Origin: Hydractinia symbiolongicarpus
Taxonomy: Eukaryota; Cnidaria; Hydrozoa; Anthoathecata; Hydractiniidae
Assembly (NCBI RefSeq): GCF_029227915.1
Contig: NC_079886.1
Span: 16,718,501-16,778,500 of the forward strand
DNA length: 60,000 nt
Reading direction: 5' to 3'
Below the pieces are notes generated by a model. It worked only from the letters and a program-made list of their open reading frames with translations. It was not told the origin of the DNA and did no database searches. Position numbers and translations under genes: made by a program. This document shows positions 46,885-58,755 of this stretch, piece by piece; position 1 is the stretch's first letter, and every line of letters starts with the position of its first letter.

Positions 46885-48274
46885 TTTGGCTTTGAAAGAA
46901 TACTTTGCTGCTAGCTAGGTTTTCCACTCTTTGTAGCTTTGTAACGTCTGCACGAAAGTGGCCACGTGTTTAAGGGTCAGTTTCCACTAGAAAGGGATAT
47001 TATTATTCCCCGAGGAGTTTTAGCATTTTAGTCCCAGGGTTTCTTTGCTCCTCGGTCGGTTAACCTGACGCGGATAAAACCACGGCGTTTTTTGTGGAGA
47101 CCCAACGGAAATCTTTTACCAGAATAGTAAGGTGGGAAAATCTACGCTGAGGCAGCAAACGTATTTTTTAATAATTACTATTATGTTGTTTGCTCACGTG
47201 ATCATTATCAGGAAATTTATAATGTTTTAAGCGAAAATGGTGGTCTCACTCGCCCAAACAAACATGATTAATTTCCTTATTATTTAAAAGGGTAGGACGT
47301 GACCACAATAGCTTTATGCTCATTGGTTAATATTTATTTAGATCATTTTGTGTTTAGTACTGCATTTGAATTTAGGGGTACCGAATATTCATCCGCGTCG
47401 TCTAGGCTTAAATAACTAAAGGTATTATATAATGGTTGTTTAAGCGTTTTTCTTCTTGAATTCCTTATTATAATAATATTTAACCAACCTCTTTTTCCCT
47501 TATACTTAAGGTGCTCTAATTGTAACACCATTTTAGTATTTATGACATACAGCGTCCCATTAACAACAGATTTGATGAAAACAAATCAGAAGTAATGAAG
47601 CTTTTAATAAAATTACAGTCAAGTCTTGTATGCGGGGTTATCGGAGAGACGGGACTATTTTCTTAACCCATAGCCAAGAGAGGTGAATTTAAAAGAGAGG
47701 CAGGAATATTATTAAGAAAGAAATAATAGAGAGGTAGGTATAATAGAGTAAACGGAATTTTGCAGATTTACAAGGATTTATAAGGATATTCATTGACACA
47801 GAATATTGTTTGTAGCAGATATGACTGCTTGTTTTTCCATTGAGGTTATCGCCATACTTATACGGTATGTCAAGTTCTACTTATGATAGGCGTGGCCCAA
47901 GTTTTTCACATCTTACCGCGGAGTTTAATAATGGAATACGGCTGATGCGTGACAACAATCACAACAGTTTTAAAGCGATGTAGCTTATAGATGAAGGCAA
48001 AAATGCCCTGGGAACGGGGTTGTAGCGGAAGATTAAATTAAATCTCCCGTAAAAAAATAAGGCACATCATATGGATTCATATCCATCTCAAAAGAAACTA
48101 AGCAATTAAATTTCAATTCCCACAGCTAGGATCCCCACCTACCCAACCACCCCCCCCCCCCCCTCCTCCTCCCTAATTTCGTCTGCCTTCTTGAAGAGAA
48201 ATTCATAAGACAAAATGCAGCACCTCTGTTAATTTGACGTCCAGCGTGCAATTTTTACGTGGTGAGCATACACG
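46885..48274. other. Intergenic, no gene seen
   Basis: Mixed sequence upstream of the retrotransposon 3' end. It holds a run of 14 C's (48150-48163) and, near 48002-48022, a GCCCTGGGAACGGGGTTG end related to the short inverted-repeat elements at 14646 and 51040. No coding exon recognised. Confidence 0.45.
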
Positions 48275-50694
48275 TTTTTTTTTGTTTTTTTTTCGCCAAA
48301 AGAAATTTACATACAACTATTTCAAAATTACAGATACAAGTTCTACATACACATAAGTACAGGCATAAATTTCTACATTGGGATATATATATATATACAT
48401 AACTGTATCACGTACGTAGAATAAAATGGCAGGAGTAAGTAGAAGACTATGCAGTCTTATCATCTCACACCTTACATAGCCGTCATTAAAAAGAGCGTCA
48501 AATAAAAATTGATAATTAAAAACTTAATAAAATATTAAATGTTATGTTAAATAAAAGAAAGCGTTTAATTATCACACGTAGTGTTGTTTCAGAAGAAGAC
48601 TTGTTCGTTATTACTTCGTAACAGCTGATTTTTTAGTGCAATTTTAAATTGTTTTGTAGATGGAATGCTTTTTATCTCATCGTTTAGAAGCATGCTCCAG
48701 AGTTTTGGGCCTCGGTTTGATATTGAAAATTTTGTTACATTAGATATGATTTTTGGCCGAAGGAAATTATTACCTGAAAATCTAGTTGGATATTTATGTT
48801 GAACTTTCTTAAATAATGTAATGAATATATTTGGTGCTATTAAATTTTTAATCTTATACATGAAAATAAGGACTTGAAAAATGTTTAGCTGACATACATT
48901 AAGAATACCCAGTTCTTTTAGCAATGGTCTAGAATGGGAACATTTGTTCTGTCGTAATATAATCCTACTGGCATGTTTTTGCTGAATGTGCAGTTTTTTT
49001 AATTTTGTTATATTAGTGCTACCCCATGCAATGTTTGCATAGTTTAAATAGCAGTGTATAAAGGAAAAATATATGCTTCTTAAGCAGTTCTTATTCAAAG
49101 CGGAACTGGCTTTATATAAGATTCCTAAGCCTTTGGAAACTTTGTTTTCCACTAATTTAATATGTTCTCTCCAAGTTAAATTTTCGTCTAGGAGAACTCC
49201 AAGAAATTTCATTGAATATTCTCTTCTTATGTTTACATGATCAATAACTAATCCAGGTAACCTAAGAGGTATTTCATCTTTTTTACTAAGTTTGTGAAAA
49301 AAAAGATATCTAGTTTTTGAAGTGTTAAGGGATAATTTATTCGCTTTAAACCAATCAACCAATTTAGCCAATTCTAGGTTAGTAGCTTCAAAAAGTACGT
49401 TTATATCTTTATGAGTAAAGAATAAATTTGTATCATCAGCAAATAAAATTAAATTTAAGACACTAGATGCTCTAAATATATCATTGATATAAATAAGAAA
49501 CAACAGTGGCCCTAAAATTGACCCTTGAGGTACTCCACATGTTATAATCCTGTAGTTAGTGTTTCCTTCGTCATAAGAAATATATTGTTTTCTTTCGAAG
49601 AGGTAGTTATTGAACCATGCGAGATATGTATTTCTTATGCCATAATATTTTAGTTTTTCTAATAGAATCTCATGGTTGACTGTATCGAATGCCTTACTGA
49701 GATCAATAAAGACCCCAATTGTAAATTTATTCTCATCAAGGGCTTGAAATATTTCCTGACTCAACTGAATGATTGCGTGATCAGTTGAATGACCTGCTTG
49801 AAATCCAAATTGCTTATTATACAAAATATTGTTAGTGTTCAAGAAAGAATAAACTCTGTTGTACATGATTCTCTCTAAAATCTTCGAGAAGCAAGGGAGT
49901 ATTGAAATTGGTCTGTAGTTAGATACTTTACAAACTTCTCCTGCTTTAAAGACTGGGACAACTCTAGCTATTTTTAACTTTTTAGGAACAATGCCTGTAA
50001 TTAGAGATGAATTAAATATATGCAGTAGTGGAGATTTTAGTTCATTGAAACAGTTCTTTAAGACATTGCTGCTGATTTGATCAAAGCCAGGACTTTTGTT
50101 GATTTGCAAAGAATGAAATGCTGCTTCTAGTTCCTCCTCACTTAGCTCTTTTTTCTCTATTTCATTATCATAATATGACAAATACGATCTAAAGGATTTT
50201 GCACTGTGACCTATTTTCGACGCCAGGGTCGGCCCCACTTTAGTGAAAAAATTGTTAAATTCTTCAGCTATCAAAGATGGTTCTTCAATTTCATTTTCGT
50301 CGTTTACAAGTTTTGAAGGAAAATTATTACTTCTAATTTTTATTTTACCAATCACTTCCTTGATGATATTCCATGTTTTTCTTGCATTATGTTTGTATTT
50401 ATTAATTTGTTCATTGAAGTAAAAATTCTTAGCACGCTTTTTTATCAATTCAAAAAGGTTTTTATAATTTTTATACAGTGTTTCATTCCCGTAGGTTTTC
50501 TTTCTTAAATACTTTTCATATAGTTTTTGTTTTCTTCGGGAAGATTTTTGGAGGCCCCTAGTCATCCAGGGATTAAAGAATGTTTTGGTCTTAATAAACT
50601 TAATTTCTTCTGGAAATGCCGCATTATAACTTTCCAAAAAAATTTTCAGAAAGCTATCATATGCGTCACGTGCGTTTTGTTTGTTACATATCAA
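48275..50694 (-). mobile_element. Non-LTR retrotransposon, 5'-truncated, intact RT
   Basis: The element runs from the reverse transcriptase frame at 50694 down to an A-rich tail (T-rich on the plus strand, 48275-48293). It has a 3' UTR of about 310 bases that includes a TA repeat near 48391-48402. The frame lacks the apurinic-type endonuclease normally upstream and is closed by a stop just 5' of its first codons, so the copy is 5'-truncated, as is usual for target-primed insertion. The domain order fits CR1/Jockey-type elements. No target duplication was resolved. Confidence 0.85.
48589..50694 (-). CDS. Reverse transcriptase of a CR1/Jockey-like retrotransposon
   Basis: A 701-codon frame without a stop. 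Residues 1-230 form the usual post-endonuclease linker (NPWMTRGLQKSSRRKQKLY, about 41-59). The RT palm follows: NYRPIS (about 259), FGFQAGHST (about 297), first catalytic Asp in VFIDLSKAFDTVNH (about 331), GVPQGSILGPLLF (about 387), and the catalytic pair in FADD (418-421). A thumb region follows (NKLSLNTSKT, FLGVLLDENLTW) with the C-terminal domain that such elements carry. The lack of any frame damage suggests recent insertion. The true start is unknown because the protein would normally continue from an endonuclease; the first codon of the open frame is not an ATG. Confidence 0.9.
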   Translation of the reverse strand: MICNKQNARDAYDSFLKIFLESYNAAFPEEIKFIKTKTFFNPWMTRGLQKSSRRKQKLYEKYLRKKTYGNETLYKNYKNLFELIKKRAKNFYFNEQINKYKHNARKTWNIIKEVIGKIKIRSNNFPSKLVNDENEIEEPSLIAEEFNNFFTKVGPTLASKIGHSAKSFRSYLSYYDNEIEKKELSEEELEAAFHSLQINKSPGFDQISSNVLKNCFNELKSPLLHIFNSSLITGIVPKKLKIARVVPVFKAGEVCKVSNYRPISILPCFSKILERIMYNRVYSFLNTNNILYNKQFGFQAGHSTDHAIIQLSQEIFQALDENKFTIGVFIDLSKAFDTVNHEILLEKLKYYGIRNTYLAWFNNYLFERKQYISYDEGNTNYRIITCGVPQGSILGPLLFLIYINDIFRASSVLNLILFADDTNLFFTHKDINVLFEATNLELAKLVDWFKANKLSLNTSKTRYLFFHKLSKKDEIPLRLPGLVIDHVNIRREYSMKFLGVLLDENLTWREHIKLVENKVSKGLGILYKASSALNKNCLRSIYFSFIHCYLNYANIAWGSTNITKLKKLHIQQKHASRIILRQNKCSHSRPLLKELGILNVCQLNIFQVLIFMYKIKNLIAPNIFITLFKKVQHKYPTRFSGNNFLRPKIISNVTKFSISNRGPKLWSMLLNDEIKSIPSTKQFKIALKNQLLRSNNEQVFF

Positions 50695-51887
50695 AATTTA
50701 AATTCTGAAAACATTTGTTATAAAACATTTAAAAGAATATGCAGTAGAAGGAAGGACGGTACCTCCCACGCTTTTGTAGATTTTTTCTAACAACCAAGTT
50801 GTCAAATTCTATTTTTAGATATAATCAACTTTATCTGTTTGTGGCGGGAAAAAATCATAATTATGATCGCTTGACCAAACATTTGAAGAAGGTGAAGCGG
50901 GTCAAATGAAACTAACTAACAACAAAGTAAAATAATAAAAGTTCTTAAAGAAGAAAGAGTTTAACTAAAAATATATGAGCTGGTTTTTAATGGATGATAA
51001 AACAATGACATACTTTTGTGCACAGCCTTATTCCCGCACAACCTCATTCCCAGGGCATTTTGCATTGTTTAATTTATTTGCGGCTCCGTAATAACGACCC
51101 AGGAACCGGGAGACCCTGGGGACGAGGATGATTTATGCAAAGATATGTTTTCTTACAAATGGTAACACTCCATCCAACGTATTTTGCGATTTATTTCTAC
51201 AAGAAAACAGTGAGAGCGTAGTTTTCAGAGAACTTTGAATACTGAATTTTCGCAAGGTATTTTGCCTTTATGATAAATATGACACACGTTTTTTTCATAA
51301 TCAAACCTATTTTTGAAGACAGGCCTGTTGCAAAGGGTAGAGGTTTTTTTTATAAAAGTGACCCCCTTTTCAATCATTTAGTTCTTTTGTTCTCGTTTAC
51401 ATTCTGCTAAGAAAGTCTTAAAAAAATCTGAGTACTAAGAGTTCAATACCAGGGCTATTTTAAATTGTATTTTAAAAAACGGCTATTATAAAATTATTTT
51501 GAGTTTTCCACTTTTTTTTTCAGGTGGGTTATATTTTTAAGCTGATTGCAAATTCGTTTGTTAAGAACAACTTTAAACTGTTTTCATTGATAGTCGCTAA
51601 TGGAAAAGCAGCTGCAACGGCTTGGTATAACAATAGGAAGGCTAGCTCTTTTTGTTTAACTCATAAGCAAGTGAAGTACGAAAAAAAAATTTCCGTAGTC
51701 TATATATTCAGGGTTTTATTTCGCTGTGGAAAAAAATTCTAGAAAAGGAGATAAAAATTATTATTAAATTTCTCCTTTAAAAAACGGTTACGACGACAAA
51801 GATTATATGTACGCGTTTTTGTACAAAAAATAATCGCTATAAACATATGGTGGTAATTTCTTTCAACGACAATAAACTGTTTGTGAT
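50695..51887. other. Spacer between retrotransposon and TRIM gene
   Basis: No endonuclease-like sequence continues upstream of the RT frame here. The stretch contains the 87-bp inverted-repeat element at 51040-51126 and presumably the TRIM promoter and 5' UTR, neither of which I can mark. An upstream ATG at about 51847 opens an overlapping frame that may or may not be transcribed. Confidence 0.4.
51040..51126. repeat. Short inverted-repeat element, 87 bp
   Basis: The left end AACCTCATTCCCAGGGCA (51040-51057) is inverted at the right end as GACCCTGGGGACGAGG. It shares the CCTCGTTCCCAGGG-type terminus with 14646-14772. The centre is unrelated AT-rich sequence. Confidence 0.5.
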
Positions 51888-54800
51888 ATGGATTGGTTTC
51901 GAAATGTTCCTAACGTTATTCGTAACCAGTCTTCTACGGATCATAGTAAAGAAGATCACAGATCAACAAGTGAACACGATGACCAGAGATCGTACACCAA
52001 CGACGAGAGATCAGCACAAACTAGACGTGTAGAACGCCAATCTTCTCGAGACGAGTATGGGCGTTCTTTTTCACAACCACCACCCCTACCTCCGCCTCTA
52101 GCGTTCAAGAAGAACTCTGTAAAAGAAGAAATATTATGTGCTTTGTGTGGTGAAATTTATTCGGATCCAAGGTTACTTCCGTGTTTACATTCGTTTTGTA
52201 AACGCTGTTTAGAACATACCGTAAACCCAAGGTCAACTACGCTCACATGTCATTTGTGTCGAAAAGAAGTAATGCTAAAGGTATGTCAAGTAATTGAAGT
52301 TGCATTGAAAGATTTTAACCACTAGTGTTTAATCCGTGGAAAAATCCACAGAAATTCGCCTGTTGCTACTCGTATCTATTATTTCGCCTCACAGACAGAC
52401 AGACAGACAGACGCTGATCATCATAATATAGACATAATGTAGCCCGTGGTACACTGCACGTGTTTTCCTAGTGTACATATTTCAAGCATGGTTAATTCGT
52501 GTATCCTTAACACGAAGTAGCGGTTCGGTGATCATTTTGAACACACAGAGAGACGAAAATAATTGGAATTAGGGTAAAACTAGATTCAAAATTACGAAAC
52601 GTTGTGATAAAAAAATAAGGTGAAAAAACGTTTATAAAAAAAAGGTTTATATTCAAAATAAGCAAGAATTTCAATTCCTACAAAAAAATATGCAAGAACA
52701 TTGAAAATTGCGGATGTTATTAAGTTTTGGCTTTCCGGTCTATTGCGAATTTGACATAAATAGAGTTTATTATATTCGGCAATTTCAACTAGGGCGAATA
52801 ATAATAATTACCAGCGTTGATTAGAGCTGATACTTGCATAGGCTATGAGAATGATTTTTATGATAATTTAAAACTTATTCAATAATCAACTTGTTCGGGA
52901 AATGGAATCTGTCGCTATATATACGCTGAGAGATATACAAGTTTGTCCGTAAATTTCCAGGATTTTATATTTCCAGATGCTACAAAATGATGAGAAAATA
53001 AGTATGTTAACGAAAAGAAACAATAGATAAATTAGCGCGTTGTGAAAGCAAATATACTTCAAATAAAAACTAATCAAAAACTATCTTGATTTTATTCACT
53101 GTAATCCAATATATATATACAAAAATATAAGAATAAAAGAAAGTTTCAAATGGAAATAAATAGGAAAGAATAAATAATAATTATACAAGAAAAACATACT
53201 GTTGCGGTACCCCACCCATTCGCATATCATGAAAAATCGTGGAGATAGAATAAGAAACACTTTATTGAAGGCTGTATATTGACAGAACGATGGCTTTTCT
53301 GTAATAATGGCTGCATTTGTTGTTAAAAATGGTAGCCGAGTCGCTACGTATTTTCACGGGTTAACGACCACATTTTTATATATCTTTCAGCTAACCAAAT
53401 GTGCAATGCTATAATTTCATGATTTCAAACTTTCTTATTCATTTTTTTGCACAGACGATGTTTCAAATTAAACAATTTAGGGAGCTTAAGTAAATAATCA
53501 CGTCATTTCGTGGTCATTCTACAACGAAAGATTAGTCACATGCTTGTCTCGAATGTTGTATCATAGTTTAACTAAACTACTCCAAATTTCTATAGATCAA
53601 CGGAATAGCAGAATTTCCACCGAATTTCGTCATCAACAATATGATTGATATGGAAGCAGTGAGAAACAGCACGTCGATTCCAATGTTATGTAGTAGCTGC
53701 AACGAGCAGTTACCTGCTACAGCCAGATGTGTCGACTGCATGGATTTCCTATGCTATGCTTGTCATAATGCACATGGTAGGGTGAGAATGACTAAGGATC
53801 ATCAGGTTTGTACTCTTGTGCATTACATTGGTTACACGTACTAAGGTATATACGTTTTCCATACACAAACTGTCTGGTGGCATTTGAAGGGTATTAGTAA
53901 GAATATAAACACTGCAGTTTTTTTAGATTTTGACGTTAGAACAGCTGAAGAGAAGTGATGATATAGCGAGATTACTACACAGACCAGTGTTCTGCCAATT
54001 ACACAAAGATGAGAAAGTCACGTGAGTTGTACCACTAAACATAACTTTTTTGACTTCATTGATAATAAGAATCCTCTGAGAATTACCGGGTGTTTTAGGG
54101 GTTAAAGAACCTGAAAAGAATTTTTAGGTATATTTATGGATTGTTGAGCAAAGCAATAAACATTGCGTTCTAAATAGGTAAGCGAGAAATACAATATGAC
54201 GATTTTGAGTTGGGAATAACAACCTTCACCTTTTATTTTCGTCGATACAGCGAGACACTGGCCTAGGGAGATAGACAAACATCCACCTTAACATCTATCG
54301 ATGTCTATTTATCCTCCTGGCAGTGACTTAAAATAATAGATTTTATTGCCTCCACCTTTCAGGTATTTTTGCAACACATGTCAAACGACTATATGTCGCG
54401 AGTGTGTCATCACCACACACCAGCAAAACAAGCATGAATACACACCAATTAAACAAGCTGTTGATTCACAAAGAAACGAAATTATTTCTTTAAAATTAAT
54501 AATCGAGCAAAAACTACCCATGCTCAACCGCGCCACATCGCATTTACACGACACACAGCATAAGTTAGAAACGCGATCTGATCTCATCAAGTCCGAAATT
54601 GAAGAAAGAACACCTCGTTTAATCAAAATGATCGAAGAGAAAGAACGCATGTTGTTACAAGATATATCGAAGGTGGTAAACGAGAAAAAACTTGTTTTAA
54701 ACAAACAGTTAGAGCAACTAGAAACAGAATTTTCAAAGCTGGAAGATATGCAGAAATTTGCAGGTATGTTGTGCCAATAGACTTAGGAGATTAAGATAGA

Positions 54801-57800
54801 GAGATTTCTATCCTCCTGGAATAGACTAAATACATTCCTTGCCGATTTATTGTGATGTTGTACCGCTATTTTTTGTGTGAAATTTTTTTTTGCGTTTTGA
54901 AAAAAAACGCGAAATATTTGCAGTTTCACGAAATTACTTTTCGCAGTTGACCAAGTTCAATGAATTTAGCGGAAACATATTTTAGCGAATGATCAAAAAT
55001 TAAATCACTCAAAATGAAAAAAAGGAAATTTTGAGCGATTTAATTTTAGAGTTTGAATTAACATTTTAAACGTTGATTACCCACTTAAAGATTTTTAATA
55101 CTTTGCAGTGAATTTTTTAACTATAACCAGTAGGGCTTTTATAAATTAAATGCAGCGTCTAAGAATATCGCAGGAATTATTTTTGAGGTTAAATCTTTAA
55201 CATTTCACAGAATGAAATTTCAATGTTTGAGACTTTCAAAAGTGCCGTGGAATTCATTTTCGCGAATTTTTCTTACAATAAAGTAGCTCAACTGCTCATT
55301 TGTTATTTTTTATCGTGTATCGTTACAATGAAATTTTTTTTGATTGTTAGAACAAGTTCTTTCAACCGGCACCGATGCTGAAATCTTATCCATCAAACAC
55401 GCAGTATGTGAAAAGTTAAAGAACTCTGTAAAAATACAGTATCCTATCGAACCAGAGGTTGACGATCAAATCAGTTGCGACACCAACATTGACAGCATCA
55501 CTACCGCCATCCAATCATACGGACAACTTTCTGCAAACGGAGAGGTGTTCCTCAACTGTTTTGTGTTGGGAGATGTCACATCGGCGGTCAAAGGACAAAT
55601 GTCCCAATTAACACTTGTCGTCAAGTAAGCTTATATGATACATTCATGCTTTGAGAGACATTTAACGCCCGTGCCCCAATAGTGGAATATGCGTATGGCG
55701 GTCTTCACTTATTAATAGAGAGCCTCGGGTTATCCATTACGATTGTGTGAAAATAATTTGAATTAGGCGAATTTACAGGACAAATATTTTAAGCATAACC
55801 AATTCCTTTATCAATTTATAATCGTTCTAAGGTGTACGTAAGCATTTTTCAAATACAATTCAAATACAGAAACATCATTTTGATCTGCACCTGGTTCCAA
55901 TTTTACTGTTCTAATATAACGCCCTCCTTGTTTCGGAAAATGAAAAGTGGCGCAAATTGTTTATAGGAATCAACATGGAGTCGAAACACCGTGTGCACGT
56001 AGTGACATTGACGCAGAGATAGAAACACCAGAGTACGGAATACTGCTACCTGATGTAAGTTATATCAAATCTACTCTTTTGTCCCGATAAATCCTTTATT
56101 TTTATTTAATTTACCAAAACTTAGCAAGAAATTTACCTTTAGACGGGGGTTATTTTTATTTAAGATTGGCATAGTACGAGCAGGTTATTTTGAAATTTCA
56201 ACCCCCGTATAGCAACAACAGTAGCTATGAAAACATGTCCAACTGAGGAAAATAAATTTTTCTTGACTTTTTATAGATTCGCGAAAAGAATGAAAGCACG
56301 TTTCTTTTGTCGTATCGCACGTATTCTGTTGGATTACACAAGGTGAGAAGTCACTTTCTTTTCCAAGCTGTCATGCACCAGTTCATGCGGTTGGTAAACA
56401 ACTGTAACAGAATTTTATTTTTACGTTTTAGTTGTCAATTAAACTAAAAAACAAACCAATACTAGGGAGTCCGTTCTCTGTGATAGTTTCTAATCAACAA
56501 TCAGGGTCTCGAAGAGGATCAGAGCCGAACACGTCTCTTCTGAAGGAGCTCACCATCGACGCACACGCAGTTAGTGCTCCGCAGTCTGTCAATCGAAGTC
56601 CTGCGCCGAGTGAACAGAGGTCTCCCCCAAGTTACTCCAAACCGTTAAGTTTGGATATTAACCAATATAGCTACAAAAACAACGAGGAAGTATCTCACAG
56701 AACAAATACGATGGAAAGTGCAAAATCAAAACACAAGAGAGACATGGATAATGCTTATTTAGACAGTAAGGAGGAGAACAACATCAAAATCTCGAACTTT
56801 CACAACCTGAGGGTAGAAACTGTTGCAAGATTCATGTTCTCAATAGGCAGGCGAGGCACGCAGTATGGAGAATTTCATGGTGTGTTTGGCGTCGCGAGTG
56901 ATCATATAAATAAACGAGTTATAGCAACAGACTGCCATAACAACAGAATACAAGTATTTGATGAAAGTGGAAAGTTTTTGTTTTGTTTCGGTCAAAAGGG
57001 TGGCAATGATGGTGAGTTTCAGAGTCCAACTGGGGTAGGAGTTGGAACGAATGGTGAAATCGTTGTATGTGAGAGACTGAAAGGTCGAATACAGGTAAAT
57101 ACTTGAATAGATATTTTTCCTTTTTTGCGCAATTAGAAATTAAGCCTGGAAAAAGATTAACTTGAAAAACACACCCTTGTTCACTTTTAGATTTTTAATA
57201 GCAATGGAGAATTTCAACGACGTTTTATTTTGAACCAGCTAAAGGCTTCTACACTCGCCGTTGATATTTCTGGTAGAATCATCATTGCGGATTACACTAA
57301 CTGTTGCGTCTATGTGTTGGATCCTATACTAGGTTGTTATTTTGTTCTACAGTAAAAGTATTTTTCTTTCCAAACGCAAATAATTCGCGATGTAGCTAAA
57401 CTCTTTTTTAGAGCGATGGTCAAAGTTTGGTCATTTTGGTCAAAGCGAGGGAGAACTGCAATATCCCTGTTACGTAGCAACAGACCTAAAAGGCAATATA
57501 TATGTTTCAGATATGAATAGCAACAAAGTGCAGGTAAATACATAGCTTTCCTATTTACTATTATGAACTTTTTAAAATTTTAACAAAAAGTCATGAAAAT
57601 CAGTACCCCGAAAATAGCACATTTCAGGATGATCACAAAAAAGTGTTTTGTAAGACTTTTTTCCCTGATTTTTACAATACTTCCAGTAAATTATACTGTT
57701 GCGTATACTGTATTAATAATTTCTCCGCACTAAAAGTCTATAAACCAAATTTCCTAAGGTGAATCTCGTGAAACTCTTTTTTTTCTCATCAAACACAACT

Positions 57801-58755
57801 TTTTATCTGATTATGTTTGAAATTACCTTTCTTTCTTACATTTATTTATCAATCTCGCATCTCTGTGCTCTCACATTTGTGTAAATTTGTTACGTGACCA
57901 CCGTACGCTTGGTGGAAAATGATTTGAACCAACATGATGTTTAATGCTCAGGCTGAGATAGTGGTATTTCCATAGCCTGAACATTATTGCTCATTATCAT
58001 TGATGTGTCTTATTGTTATGTCATGGGTAATTCTGCACTAAACTTCCTTGTACAAAAATTATTACGTGTGAAAATTAGCACGACTAAGGTAGTACTATGC
58101 AAGAAAATTTGTAACTTTCTGCTGAAGTATCTTTACTTCTCATTTCAAAAATAAAATATAAAATAAAAGTCATTCGAAATGGTCATTTCCAATATTAGCC
58201 GTCCTAAAAGAAAGCGCAGAAGAGCCCTACTTAATCTTTCAGTTTGTGTTCGCATTGACATTAAGTCGAGTTTAGAGTTCCGGCCAACTTTTTTTGGTTG
58301 CATAATCAAAACTTTGTCAAACTTCACAACTTTTTTTTCTATGTGACTTAAAAAACCACAGATTTTCAGTACTTCGCCCTGGTTTCTACACCGCCGAGTA
58401 CTCTGCATTTAATACCTTGTTCGTGTGATGTTTTACTTATTTTTAGATGTACGACTCCGACAGTATGTTCATACGAAGCTTTGGCATGAAAGGAGATAAA
58501 GATGGGGAATTTCTTCATCCTACAGGAATTGCAATAGATATTAAAGGTCGCTTAATAGTGGCAGATCGTGATAATCATCGCATTCAAATTATAAAGCCAA
58601 CAGGAGAGTTCTACGCAAAGTTTGGATCAAAAGGAGAGCACGATGGAGAGCTAAATGACACTCACGGATTGGCTGTTCTTTCTAACGGCAACATTGCTGC
58701 TGCAGATTTGAAAAATAATCGTATCCAGATTTTCAGTATAGCAAACCATCAATAA
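51888..58755 (+). CDS. TRIM71/LIN-41-like RING, B-box, filamin, NHL protein
   Basis: Predicted cytoplasmic RNA-binding E3-type TRIM protein. Exons: 51888-52280, 53596-53805, 53927-54021, 54363-54763, 55351-55624, 55967-56054, 56277-56342, 56432-57094, 57191-57332, 57412-57533, 58447-58755. Phases close to 920 residues. Order: Ser/Pro-rich N-terminus; C3HC4 RING with ligands C84, C87, C99, H101, C104, C107, C121, C124; B-box 1 from C163 (CSSCNEQLP, CVDCMDFLCYAC); B-box 2 from C224 (CQLHKDEK, YFCNTCQTTICREC); coiled coil about 270-365; filamin-type domain about 410-525; a polar Ser/Pro linker; then six NHL repeats about 642-919 (for example DCHNNRIQVFD, ADRDNHRIQI). Two B-boxes plus filamin plus six NHL match TRIM71/LIN-41 better than TRIM2/3, which have one B-box. 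In TRIM71 the NHL propeller binds mRNA hairpins. Orthology needs a tree. Confidence 0.9.
52281..53595 (+). other. First intron of the TRIM gene
   Basis: This 1.3-kb AT-rich intron carries the Helitron-like element at 52322-52432. Near 53330-53375 it holds a further remnant of that family (TTTTCACGGGTTAACGACC). I see no exon or RNA gene otherwise. Confidence 0.5.
52322..52432 (-). mobile_element. Helitron-like element, 111 bp
   Basis: Read on the minus strand it begins TCTATATTATGATGATC, runs through a GTCT repeat tract and ends with a hairpin (CTGTGGATTTTTCCACGG), seven bases and CTAG (52322-52325), with T following. It matches the complete copy at 37390-37529 at both ends but is internally different. 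The base before TC is G instead of A, which may be a later change. It sits only 42 bases past the first exon of the TRIM gene. Confidence 0.7.
54764..55350 (+). repeat. TRIM intron with a 20-bp-arm hairpin
   Basis: Arms at 54996-55015 (AAAATTAAATCACTCAAAAT) and 55028-55047 are inverted copies with one mismatch around a 12-base loop. Several TTCGCGAA-type motifs flank them (near 54915, 54950 and 55255), similar to the stretch at 30420-30800. This is probably a decayed foldback element. Confidence 0.45.
57534..58446 (+). other. Last intron of the TRIM gene
   Basis: This 0.9-kb AT-rich intron separates the fourth and fifth NHL repeats. I see no exon, RNA gene or element with definable ends in it. 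Confidence 0.5.

Noticed and set aside
51524-51742. 72-codon frame just upstream of the TRIM gene
   Set aside because: No domain is recognised, and it is not connected by phase to the RING exon. At most it is 5' UTR.
52383-52412. CAGACAGA repeat as a CRISPR or independent microsatellite locus
   Set aside because: It is the internal repeat tract of the Helitron-like element, also seen at 37414-37431; there are no spacers.
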